Positions 25,078 to 33,567 of a stretch of DNA of 64,000 nucleotides are shown one piece after another; positions within the stretch are counted from its first letter, which is position 1, and every line of letters begins with the position of its first letter. The stretch is from the NCBI GenBank assembly GCA_963645945.1, contig CAVIUA010000024.1, forward strand, positions 23,534-87,533. The letters are read 5' to 3'. The notes under the pieces were generated by a model. It saw only the letters and a program-made list of their open reading frames with translations, had not been told where the DNA came from and did not search any database. The DNA comes from CAG-877 sp963645945. GTDB taxonomy: Bacteria > Bacillota_I > Bacilli_A > RF39 > UBA660. The position numbers and the translations under genes are program-made.

Positions 25078-26184
25078 ATGAATGATTTAATTAATTTATT
25101 AACTTCAAAAGAGATAATAATTGTTTATATTGTTGCTGGCGTTGCCTGTTTTTTATACTTCATTATATACTTAATCGACAAGAGCTATTATAAAAGAAAA
25201 CAAAAACAAAATACTAAAGAATTAAATAAACTAGTTGAAGATATAAATATAGAATTACAAAAGGAAGAACCAAGTAATCTTGAAGCTGTAGAAACTATAG
25301 AACCTGTAACTTATGTTGAACCTGTTCTTGTAGAAGAACCAGTTACTATAGAGCCTATTGTTCCAGAAAAGGTTGAACCTGTAGCAGTTGAAATTGAACA
25401 AGAACCAGAAAAAGTAGTAGCAGTTGACGAAGTAAAAGAAGTAGAAAAAATAGAAGATGTAAGCCAAAAAACAAATGAAATAAATAATATTGTAGAAAAT
25501 AATGATGTAGAAATCATTGAAGCTACAAAAGAAGAACCAGTAGTAGTATTAGAAGCATTAGAAGAAAAAGAACAAAAAGAAGAAATAACTTATACTGCTA
25601 TTGAGCCAAACAAGGAAGAAGCTCAAGAAGAGTTAAGACGTTTAACAGAAGAACTAGAAAAAGCTGAAGAAGAAACTAAAAACATTGACTTAACAAGCTA
25701 TGAAGAAGCTCAAGAGCGTGACGCAATTATTAGTTTAGATGAATTAATTAAAAAGAGTAAAGAAATGTATGAGTCTAATGAATTAACTCAATATGAGGAT
25801 GAGGGAAATGAACCTATTAGTTTAGCTGATCTTGAAAAGAAATTTAAAGAAGCTAACGAATTAGTTAATATAGTAGAAAAAGAAGAAACATACGAAGAAC
25901 CAGTATTAATTGAAAACATTGAAGAACCAGTTAAAGAAGAACAATTAGTTATAGATGACTTTATTAATGTAAAAGTTGAAGAACCTAAACGACCAGTTTA
26001 TCAAGAAAATGTTAAATATAAGCCATCACCAATTATTTCACCAATATATGGTATAGAAAAAACACCTAGTCAAACTGATATAGAATTAGAAAATACAGCT
26101 AATTATGAAAAACTTGACGAAGAGATTAAGAAGACAAATGAATTCTTAATGACATTAAGAGAATTACAAAAACATTTAGATTAA
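25078..26184 (+). CDS. Single-pass membrane protein with long acidic Glu/Val/Pro-rich domain
   Basis: A 368-aa protein of unknown function. ATG at 25078 follows AGAGGTGGA; an in-frame GTG at 25069 lies within that site. An N-terminal hydrophobic helix (residues ~12-33) is followed by a basic stop-transfer (YYKRKQKQ) and then a low-complexity acidic region with irregular repeats of EPV/VEEPV/IEP. From residue ~175 the sequence is helical and coiled-coil-like (EEAQEELRRLTEELEKAEEE). The layout, a short anchor with a long cytoplasmic acidic tail, is like that of some division or cytoskeleton-linked adaptors, but there is no specific motif. Its stop codon is the first triplet of the 85-bp repeat. 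Confidence 0.65.
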   Translation: MNDLINLLTSKEIIIVYIVAGVACFLYFIIYLIDKSYYKRKQKQNTKELNKLVEDINIELQKEEPSNLEAVETIEPVTYVEPVLVEEPVTIEPIVPEKVEPVAVEIEQEPEKVVAVDEVKEVEKIEDVSQKTNEINNIVENNDVEIIEATKEEPVVVLEALEEKEQKEEITYTAIEPNKEEAQEELRRLTEELEKAEEETKNIDLTSYEEAQERDAIISLDELIKKSKEMYESNELTQYEDEGNEPISLADLEKKFKEANELVNIVEKEETYEEPVLIENIEEPVKEEQLVIDDFINVKVEEPKRPVYQENVKYKPSPIISPIYGIEKTPSQTDIELENTANYEKLDEEIKKTNEFLMTLRELQKHLD

Positions 26185-26266
26185 CTCGAATTTTTTCGAG
26201 TTTTTTTTATGATTTTCAATTTTACTCAGTATCATATATATAGAGATTGAAAAAATGTTGAAATAT
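26182..26266 (+). repeat. 85-bp direct repeat, left copy
   Basis: Identical to 35082-35166 except that it has one more T in the first T run and one fewer A in a later A run. It contains the stop codon of the upstream gene, its terminator and the TTGAAA -35 hexamer (26247-26252) of the lipoprotein promoter, but ends before any -10, so it cannot act as that promoter here. Confidence 0.95.
26183..26208 (+). terminator. Intrinsic terminator within the left repeat copy
   Basis: AACTCGAA (26183-26190) pairs with TTCGAGTT (26195-26202), 4-nt T loop, eight T residues. It ends the acidic membrane protein gene. Confidence 0.9.
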
Positions 26267-26287
26267 TTAACGCTATGTTTAATTCAG

Positions 26288-26384
26288 TTTCAAATTAAAA
26301 AATTCAATTTGAAATATTAATTTTTTTACTATGCTGTTAAAACTTATTTATTTAACTTGACTATTTATAAAAAGTTGATATAAT
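26288..26384 (+). promoter_or_regulatory. Island leader: hairpin and promoter for the transglutaminase-like gene
   Basis: The gene-free stretch 26267-26500 holds a 9-bp inverted repeat TTTCAAATT (26288-26296) / AATTTGAAA (26306-26314) followed by a T-rich tract, and a promoter TTGACT (26357-26362), 16-base spacer, TATAAT (26379-26384) with a TGA extension. Transcription would start near 26391, giving a ~110-nt leader to the ATG at 26501. Nothing else is evident between them. Confidence 0.6.
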
Positions 26385-26500
26385 AAAATACAATTTTTCG
26401 GAGATAATGTCCAGAACAACCAAAAGTTATTATCAAAATAGATAAATCTAAATATGTGGAATTTAACTTGAGAATAAGAAAATTAACGGGGGAAAAACAA

Positions 26501-27766
26501 ATGGATTTTTTACCAGAACTAGAGGAACTAAGACCAATTAACAATAATAGCAGTAGTGTCTTTAGTGAATGCTATTTCAATAGAACATTTAATAATCTTT
26601 CGTTTGAAAAAAAGCTGCAGGTTCTTTGTGATATTGTAAGACAAAGTATATATCCAAGCGGTTTTCCTAATCCTGATACTGATATACTAAAAATGAATGG
26701 TAATTGCTATACAGCCGCTCATTGTTTTGTACGATACGCTAAACATCTTAATATAGGACTAAATTCAAGATGCGCATTAGTGAGAAAACGTACATTTGAT
26801 CCTGATAATGTAACTACAATTCATGTTGTTGCATTGATAGATTCTTCTACCGGTGAAACTTACCAAGTGGATCCAACACCATTTGTTGGATATAAATATG
26901 GAAGTGTTGAAAATATAACATTTAAAAGGATTTATGAGGAATGCGTTATTATTGATAATGATATTGAACAATATTTATATCAATTTAGAAAGATAATATA
27001 TGACGATTCAGTAAATAGATTATTAGATTTAGCTAAAATAGAAGAAATAGTTGAATTATGCCATATAGTAGAAGAAATACCTATTTTAAAAGGTTATGCG
27101 GCTCTAGTTTTAAAAATAGCTTACAAACATCTAGAGAATAAGTACGACAAGGATAAGATGCAAAGCCTAATAAATAGTATAAAACCTTGCAATAGTGCGA
27201 ATGAACGAAGTTTAAATGAAGTAAGAAATAAACTACAAATTCAAACAGCCATATGGATGGAAGAGTTAAGGGACCTAAAGCAAAATAACAGCAATCCAAA
27301 AAGACAGCAGGAACTTGCCTCAGCAATTATTCACGAGAATAAATGGTTAGATGATTCGTATGAGAAATATGCTTATATTGGTGGAAAAAAGATTAGATTA
27401 TCAAGTATCAATCCAAGATTTTTTCTTGAAAATAGATATGAAACTTTAGTTACAGAGCAATCAGCCCATCATTTAGGGAAATCTGATTTTGTTTTTTTTG
27501 AATATGATATAGATCTGGAACAACCAACAGAGCAACTAGGTTTAAACCCGAGAATGTTTTATAGCGCTAATGAAGAACAGCTCGGTAGAAATATCAGGGT
27601 CTCACTCATAAAAAATGATTCGATAAACAAATTGGTTCTGCCATATGTTCTCAAAACAAGAAGTTATAGTGAAGATTCAATAAAATTATTAATTGGGTAT
27701 CCAGAACACCAAGTAATGACTAGATTTATGTACCCAAATCCAAGATTAGTAAAGGTAAAAAAATAG
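26501..27766 (+). CDS. Transglutaminase-like (papain-fold) protein, unknown function
   Basis: A 421-aa protein from ATG 26501, chosen for the GGGGGA site 8 bases upstream; a GTG at 26456 is in frame but has no such site. A likely Cys-His-Asp triad is visible: Cys69 in NGNCYTAA, His108 in TIHVVALID and Asp124 in YQVDPTPF, the arrangement of transglutaminase/arylamine N-acetyltransferase folds. Residues ~150-260 are helical; the C-terminal ~160 residues (YIGGKKIRLSSINPRFF onward) form another domain with no recognised match. There is no signal peptide, so it acts inside the cell. It shares the first island transcript with the second helD, 52 bases on. Confidence 0.55.
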   Translation: MDFLPELEELRPINNNSSSVFSECYFNRTFNNLSFEKKLQVLCDIVRQSIYPSGFPNPDTDILKMNGNCYTAAHCFVRYAKHLNIGLNSRCALVRKRTFDPDNVTTIHVVALIDSSTGETYQVDPTPFVGYKYGSVENITFKRIYEECVIIDNDIEQYLYQFRKIIYDDSVNRLLDLAKIEEIVELCHIVEEIPILKGYAALVLKIAYKHLENKYDKDKMQSLINSIKPCNSANERSLNEVRNKLQIQTAIWMEELRDLKQNNSNPKRQQELASAIIHENKWLDDSYEKYAYIGGKKIRLSSINPRFFLENRYETLVTEQSAHHLGKSDFVFFEYDIDLEQPTEQLGLNPRMFYSANEEQLGRNIRVSLIKNDSINKLVLPYVLKTRSYSEDSIKLLIGYPEHQVMTRFMYPNPRLVKVKK

Positions 27767-27818
27767 TTATCATGTTAATGAAAAGCTATAGTAAAAAGAT
27801 TAAGTGAGGTAGATTATA

Positions 27819-30002
27819 ATGAATGAAATATTAAAAAATGAGGCAAAACAATTAGAATACATAGAGAAAGTTATTGAAACAGAAATAGAAAAGAGTTTAG
27901 ACAGTGAAAGTCTTATAAAGAAGGAAGCTACCAGTCTATCATTTGAGGATAGATTGAGAGGAACACATCTTAATTTAAACTCGCAACTAGCCAACATAGG
28001 AGAAAAAGTAGTCAGATTGGAAAAAGCTAAAAAAAGTCCGTATTTTGGTAGAATAGATTATCAGGATGCTAAGACCCAGGATGCTATTCCAATATATATT
28101 GGAAGAACTGCTATATCACACGACAATTCGCTAGTTGTTTATGATTGGAGGAGTCCGATTTGTGGATTATACTATGACAGTGAAATAGGTCCAGTTTCAT
28201 ACAAGTCACCAACTGGTGTTCAAACTGGTAACTTACTTTTAAAAAGACAAATATTAATAAAAAATGCAAAGCTGTTAAATGCTGTTGATACAAATTTAGT
28301 AACTAATGATGAATTACTATTACCATATTTAAATGTAAATGCCGATAGTAGAATGAAAACCATTATTGCTTCCATTCAAAAAGAACAAAATGCCATTATT
28401 AGATCTGAAAACAACAATGTTATTGTTCAAGGGGTGGCCGGAAGCGGAAAGACATCTGTAGCTTTACATAGAATAGCATATTTGATATATACGATGGGAG
28501 AAAAAGCAAAGTCAAATCAATTTTTGGTTATAGGTCCAAATGATTATTTTCTAAATTATGTTTCCTCAGTACTTCCTGAACTTGAAACAACACCAGTAGC
28601 TCAAAAGACTTTAATAGAATTAATGAATGAATATATTGGCATAGATTTAACATTAGAAAATGATTCATTATCTCAAAAGGGTGAAAAAAAAGAAATTGAA
28701 CAACGTATAAGTGCCTTTAAAGGAAGCCTTAAATATCGTGATTTAATAGATGAATTTGTGTTAAGATGTTTAGAAGGAAACGCTCTAGTAGAAGACGATT
28801 TTAAAATAGATGGCAAAGTCGTTTTTCCTAAAGAAATGATAAGGAAAAGATTACTTGGCGAGGATGGAAGACACTTAGATTTTAATTCCACATACAAATA
28901 TTATAAAGCCTTATTCCGCGAAAAAAAGGAAGAAATATATGAATCACTAAACGATGAATATAGAAAGGTTTATATGTCGTTGCCAAAAGGTGACCCAAAA
29001 AGAAAGGAATATATAGATAAGAGTGAAACATTAAGAAAGTTCATAAATGAGCAAGGTGAAAAATCCTTAGATAAATATTTTAAAGGTATTAATAGAACAT
29101 GTTTATCTTTATACGTTTCGTTTATTTCCAATTTAAACGAATACAAAACAGGTTTAACTTCATCTGAAGTTAATACACTACAAAAAGATACATTAAAAGC
29201 CTTAAAAAAGAAACGTATATTTTTTGAAGATATTCCAGCATTATTGTACTTAAATTACAGACTTACAAATAAACGCTTGAATTATAGTAATATAGTGATA
29301 GATGAGGCCCAAGATTATAGTATGTTCGCTTTCCATGTGTTAAGAAAAATTTTTGAACAAGGAAAATTTAATATTTATGGAGATCTAGCTCAGTCAATCC
29401 ATTCGTATAGAGGCATCAAATCTTGGCGTGAACTTAATGAAAGTGTGTTTGATGGCGAATGCGAATTATTAGAACTAAGTAAAAGTTATCGTACAACCAT
29501 GGAAATAACCGAAACAGCTAACAATGTTTTAGCTGTCCTAGATCTAAATCAAGCAGAGCCAGTTATAAGACATGGAACCGACGTTGGGTATGAAGATATT
29601 TCTAACAAAAGTAATGCAAAAATTGATAAGATAAATGAATGGCTTGATGTTGGCTATCAGACAATAGCGGTTATTTGTAAAGATGAGAATGAAGCCCAAC
29701 AGGTACAAGCAGAATTACAAAATGCTCAAGTAGAATCAAAGTACATCTCTGATAAAGATACTCAATATACAACGGGTGTATTTGTCTTATCGGTAGCCTC
29801 ATCAAAAGGATTAGAATTTGATTGTGTAATTGTTAATGATGCTTCAAAAAATGTATATAATGCCAATAATGACGTAGATATGCATTTGTTGTATGTGGCC
29901 TCAACAAGAGCATTACATGAACAATTGGTATTATATAACAAAGAAATAACTAAGCCATTTAAAGAAGCAATACAGCGTCCAAAGACATTAAAAAAGATTT
30001 AG
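27819..30002 (+). CDS. Second HelD-type UvrD-like ATPase, island-borne
   Basis: A 727-aa protein with the same plan as the HelD at 21530: N-terminal coiled coil, VYDWRSPICGLYYDSEIGP block (near residue 107), Walker A GVAGSGKTSVALHR (near 205), a longer central insertion (residues ~290-400, KMIRKRLLGEDGRH and neighbours), Walker B IVIDEAQDY (near 493), GDLAQSIHSYRG and the C-terminal SSKGLEFDCVIV / VASTR motifs. The two differ widely outside motifs, so this is an imported or ancient homolog rather than a recent copy. Possible roles are rescue of RNA polymerase or a helicase function serving the island. Confidence 0.85.
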   Translation: MNEILKNEAKQLEYIEKVIETEIEKSLDSESLIKKEATSLSFEDRLRGTHLNLNSQLANIGEKVVRLEKAKKSPYFGRIDYQDAKTQDAIPIYIGRTAISHDNSLVVYDWRSPICGLYYDSEIGPVSYKSPTGVQTGNLLLKRQILIKNAKLLNAVDTNLVTNDELLLPYLNVNADSRMKTIIASIQKEQNAIIRSENNNVIVQGVAGSGKTSVALHRIAYLIYTMGEKAKSNQFLVIGPNDYFLNYVSSVLPELETTPVAQKTLIELMNEYIGIDLTLENDSLSQKGEKKEIEQRISAFKGSLKYRDLIDEFVLRCLEGNALVEDDFKIDGKVVFPKEMIRKRLLGEDGRHLDFNSTYKYYKALFREKKEEIYESLNDEYRKVYMSLPKGDPKRKEYIDKSETLRKFINEQGEKSLDKYFKGINRTCLSLYVSFISNLNEYKTGLTSSEVNTLQKDTLKALKKKRIFFEDIPALLYLNYRLTNKRLNYSNIVIDEAQDYSMFAFHVLRKIFEQGKFNIYGDLAQSIHSYRGIKSWRELNESVFDGECELLELSKSYRTTMEITETANNVLAVLDLNQAEPVIRHGTDVGYEDISNKSNAKIDKINEWLDVGYQTIAVICKDENEAQQVQAELQNAQVESKYISDKDTQYTTGVFVLSVASSKGLEFDCVIVNDASKNVYNANNDVDMHLLYVASTRALHEQLVLYNKEITKPFKEAIQRPKTLKKI

Positions 30003-30047
30003 TTAATTCAAAACAGAAAAATTTTATACTGTTTGTAAATTATAAAA

Positions 30048-30076
30048 TTGACAACTAAAAATACAATTGTTATCAT
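30048..30076 (+). promoter_or_regulatory. Promoter of the island glycosyltransferase operon
   Basis: TTGACA at 30048-30053, 17-base spacer, TATCAT at 30071-30076. The 173-bp gap before 30176 also contains AAATACA/TGTATTT arms near 30135-30163 that could form a leader hairpin. Confidence 0.6.
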
Positions 30077-30175
30077 AATAAGTAGATTAGAACAAAACAT
30101 ATATGCTTAATTAATAAAATATATAAGACAGGGAAATACATTACTATTTATATAGCTGTATTTTAAAGGTTAAAT

Positions 30176-30895
30176 ATGGAAAAAAATAGTTTTTTGGTCG
30201 TTAGACACAGTTATGATGATCATAGTTATATTGATGGTAAAAATGATACCGGACTTACATTAAAAGGAATCGAAATTGCCAAAAATGCTTGTAAAGAAAT
30301 CTTGCCTCAAATTGGCGACGGTAAGGTAATAATAAGACATTCAACAAAAAAAAGAGCAAAGGAAACTGCTGAGATATTAGCAGAATACCTTTCAAAAAAT
30401 AATATTCCCAGTGAGTGCGTTATGGACGTTGGGTTGACGGAACTATTTCAAGGAACTTTTGATTTTTTTGATATGGAACATCAAGAAAGAGTTGACTTTC
30501 TCCAAAGTTGTTGGGATGATTTTGAAACCTGTAGAATGCAAGGAGATTTGACACATTGTTTTGGTCAAAATAAAAATAGGAGAATAATCTTAAGACCTGG
30601 AGAAAATCATGCACAATGGTCAGTACGCATTGCCACTGGGATGTTACACATCATAGGAGATTTAGAACAATCGGCCCAGTCAATAAACATAACACACAGA
30701 GGAGCTATCTTTGAAATTGAAAAAATAGTTGAAATGATAAACAACAATATACCCTTTGATGATGTAGAAAGGTACCAAACCATTTGGATGCCATATTGTC
30801 AAAACAAACAACTACATATAAATGATTTAGAACAAGCCAAAGTTTTAACAAAAAAATATATTAGTCAAAGGAGAAAATATGAAAATAATAATTAA
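30176..30895 (+). CDS. Histidine phosphatase superfamily protein
   Basis: A 239-aa protein with the phosphoglycerate mutase/acid phosphatase plan: catalytic RH at residues 10-11 (VVRHSYDDH), the TGLTLKGIEIAKNA strand-helix, the second motif HSTKKRAKETA (Arg60), an acidic Glu in LTELFQGTFD near residue 89 and the second His174 in NITHRGAI. The first motif reads RHS rather than RHG. It is the first gene of an operon with three glycosyltransferase-related genes and overlaps the next by 17 bases. Substrates may be sugar or nucleotide phosphates, judged only by context. Confidence 0.8.
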   Translation: MEKNSFLVVRHSYDDHSYIDGKNDTGLTLKGIEIAKNACKEILPQIGDGKVIIRHSTKKRAKETAEILAEYLSKNNIPSECVMDVGLTELFQGTFDFFDMEHQERVDFLQSCWDDFETCRMQGDLTHCFGQNKNRRIILRPGENHAQWSVRIATGMLHIIGDLEQSAQSINITHRGAIFEIEKIVEMINNNIPFDDVERYQTIWMPYCQNKQLHINDLEQAKVLTKKYISQRRKYENNN

Positions 30896-31973
30896 CCAAC
30901 CTAGGGCATCTTATTTTGTTGGTGGTGCTGAAATGATTTCTTTTGATCACGCCATTAATCTATATAATTTAGGACATGACATTTATTTTTTTACAATTTT
31001 GCCATCAAGTGTAAATTTAAAACACTCCCCACAATTTGAAAAGTTTTATCAAAAGTATTTTGATAAAATTCACATCATAGAAATTAGTCAGGACAAGAAA
31101 GTTGAATACATATATGAAATAGAGCCAGGTCAAGACAGATGCCGTTGGAATATAGAATCTATTTATTATAACCAAAAATTATATGAATATATTTTTGAGC
31201 ATCAAGAAAAATATGATGCTATTTTCTCTTATTATAATTTAGATGCCGTATTCATACCGAGAAAATATATTTCTAAAAATGTGCTATATTTATGTGGGAT
31301 TCCAAGGGAACAAAACGATTTTCAAGGAAGTTTTTTATCGGCATATGATACTGTTATTGCTATTTCTGAAGAAGTAAAAGAATCATGGAAAAGATATTGT
31401 AAAAATGAAGTTAAAGTCATATCTACTGGTGTTGATTGTAATAGATTTTCTCCGCAAAACAAGTATTCAAGTCCAAAGACGATAAACCTTTTATATGTTG
31501 GACGTCTTATTGAACGTAAAAATATTGATAAAATAATACAATCCTATGAGAAATTGCAAAGCATCTACAATGTAAAACTCATAATCGTTGGTGATGGTCC
31601 GGACAGAAAACGTCTAAAAACCATGTCTAATAAATGTGTATTTACAGGAAACGTTCAAAATACAGAACATTACTATCAACAAGCAGATATATTTATATCG
31701 CCATCAGGTTATGGTGAAGGCCTTCAAGGAACAATATTAGAAGCAATGAGTTGTGGGCTAACCATAGTAGCAACCAATACTCAAATCAATAGTGAATTAT
31801 TAGCTGACGGTAGAGGCTTCGTAGTAGAATCAAACGTTGACTCAATTGTTGAAGGTATAAAAAGGGCAATAGATAGTGATAGAACCAAAATTTCACAAAA
31901 AAATAGAGAATATGTTATTAAACATTATAATTGGAAGAATAAAGTTAATGAAATCTTGGAGGAATTAAAATGA
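30879..31973 (+). CDS. GT4-family glycosyltransferase
   Basis: A 364-aa retaining GT-B enzyme. The N-terminal Rossmann half opens MKIIINQPRASYFVGGAEM with the Gly-Gly acceptor/donor loop; the C-terminal half has LLYVGRLIERKNIDKII, LIIVGDGPDRKRL and the E-x7-E nucleotide-sugar motif in GYGEGLQGTILEAMSCG. No membrane anchor is seen. AAGGAGA before the ATG lies inside the previous gene, so translation is coupled. It probably adds a hexose to a surface glycan or small-molecule acceptor. Confidence 0.92.
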   Translation: MKIIINQPRASYFVGGAEMISFDHAINLYNLGHDIYFFTILPSSVNLKHSPQFEKFYQKYFDKIHIIEISQDKKVEYIYEIEPGQDRCRWNIESIYYNQKLYEYIFEHQEKYDAIFSYYNLDAVFIPRKYISKNVLYLCGIPREQNDFQGSFLSAYDTVIAISEEVKESWKRYCKNEVKVISTGVDCNRFSPQNKYSSPKTINLLYVGRLIERKNIDKIIQSYEKLQSIYNVKLIIVGDGPDRKRLKTMSNKCVFTGNVQNTEHYYQQADIFISPSGYGEGLQGTILEAMSCGLTIVATNTQINSELLADGRGFVVESNVDSIVEGIKRAIDSDRTKISQKNREYVIKHYNWKNKVNEILEELK

Positions 31974-33553
31974 ATATAATTTTTATGAGGCATGGAGAAG
32001 CGACTGATAATGTAAAGGAACTGATTTCGGATAGAGAAATTTATTGGTCAACTCTAACAGAAAATGGAAAAGAGACAGTGATAGAATCGTTAAAATCATT
32101 ACCAAAAGAAATTACCAAAATTTATGTTTCCCCTTTTCCTAGAACAATACAGACGGCTCATTTTGTTCACGAAAAGCATTCCAAAGCAGAGGTCATTATT
32201 GAAAAAAGATTACACGAAATAAATCACGGAAAGTATTCAGGAAAAAAGAATAATAATGAATTAGATCAAACAAGAATAAAACAAATAGCTGGAGATTATT
32301 TTGTTAGGTTTGGTGAATATGGAGAAAATAAGTTTGACATAGAGTTTAGATTATGTGAATTTTTGAATGATGTTTATACAAATAATTTTATAGATAATAC
32401 AGTAATGATAGTTTCTCATGGTTCAATCACTTCCTACATGAAAAGAATTTTAAATGTCAAGACTCCTCATATAAAAACTGGTAAGATTGAGGAATTTGTC
32501 AATGTTGACTTTACACCTCTTTTTAAACACATGAAAAAGCTAAATAAGATAAAGCGTGAAAAAGAAAAAGAGAGAATACAACAAATCAAAAAGTTAGATG
32601 TAAGTGAAGAGTTAAAAGAAAAATTAATAAAAATCTCAAAGAGAGAATTCAACAATATAGAGTACTCCGATGATTATTTTTTTAATTTTATTGATGGGTT
32701 AAATACCAAAAATCTTATCCAAATAAATAATATTGATTTTCCAGAAGGAATAATATTAGTTTGTTTTTATAATGATTTTTCAAATTTTGCGGAAAAGTGG
32801 ATTAATCACTATATTAATATTGGAATAAAAAACTTTGTTTTGATTGATAACAATTCTGCAGATGCTTCAACCTCGATTTTAAAAAAATATGAGAACAAAG
32901 TAAATATTTCCTTTTGGAAAATTTCAGATAATTACAACTGTTATAAAATGTGTGGGTGGAAGCAGCGGATTTTTGAGTTCTATGGTTCTGGGAAACACTA
33001 CTTAACTGTGGATTCTGATGAACTATTTATATATGAAAATTACAAAAATATATCACTTGAAGAATATCTAAAATTAAATAAAATACCATTCATAAAAAGT
33101 TTAATGCTTGATGTCTACTCTTCAAAGAACATATTTGAGGGAAACATAGATGATTTCAAATATGTTGATAAAGGAACCTACAAAATGACAAGTAATGTTC
33201 CATACGGACAACGCTTTTTTGGAGGGCCGAGATCTAGGGTTTTTGGAATAAATCCAAGTTTACAAAAAATACCACTTATTTTCTATAGTGGCAAAGAAAT
33301 ATTTGTAAATGACCATTATTATTATCCGTGGGATATAAATAAAAAAGCAAAGTTCTGTTCTTATCTATTACATTATAAGTTTTTACCAAGTGATGCAGAA
33401 AAGTATGAAACGTTTGTAAAGGATGGAAGACATTGGAATGGTTCCCGTGAATATAAAGTCTATAATAGAGTTTTTAAAAAAAATAATAATAAACTTTCAT
33501 TTTATGATGAGAAGTATTCAATTCCCATAGAAAATATAAGCTTTAAATTTTAA
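31970..33553 (+). CDS. Fusion of a histidine phosphatase and a GT-A glycosyltransferase
   Basis: A 527-aa two-domain protein. Residues 1-185 form a complete histidine phosphatase: RHG at 7-9, SPFPRTIQTA (Arg58), Glu83 in RLHEINHGKYSG and His150 in VSHGSI. A charged helical linker (residues ~186-230) leads to a GT-A fold at ~255-527 with the start ILVCFYNDF, WINHYINIGIKNFVLIDNNSAD, and a DxD motif VDSDELF (348-350), like the family of glycosyltransferases related to GT92/Glyco_tranf_2_4. It overlaps the GT4 gene by 4 bases (ATGA). Having both a stand-alone and a fused phosphatase in one operon suggests dephosphorylation is coupled to glycosyl transfer. Confidence 0.82.
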   Translation: MNIIFMRHGEATDNVKELISDREIYWSTLTENGKETVIESLKSLPKEITKIYVSPFPRTIQTAHFVHEKHSKAEVIIEKRLHEINHGKYSGKKNNNELDQTRIKQIAGDYFVRFGEYGENKFDIEFRLCEFLNDVYTNNFIDNTVMIVSHGSITSYMKRILNVKTPHIKTGKIEEFVNVDFTPLFKHMKKLNKIKREKEKERIQQIKKLDVSEELKEKLIKISKREFNNIEYSDDYFFNFIDGLNTKNLIQINNIDFPEGIILVCFYNDFSNFAEKWINHYINIGIKNFVLIDNNSADASTSILKKYENKVNISFWKISDNYNCYKMCGWKQRIFEFYGSGKHYLTVDSDELFIYENYKNISLEEYLKLNKIPFIKSLMLDVYSSKNIFEGNIDDFKYVDKGTYKMTSNVPYGQRFFGGPRSRVFGINPSLQKIPLIFYSGKEIFVNDHYYYPWDINKKAKFCSYLLHYKFLPSDAEKYETFVKDGRHWNGSREYKVYNRVFKKNNNKLSFYDEKYSIPIENISFKF

Positions 33554-33567
33554 TAGAGGACAAGAAT

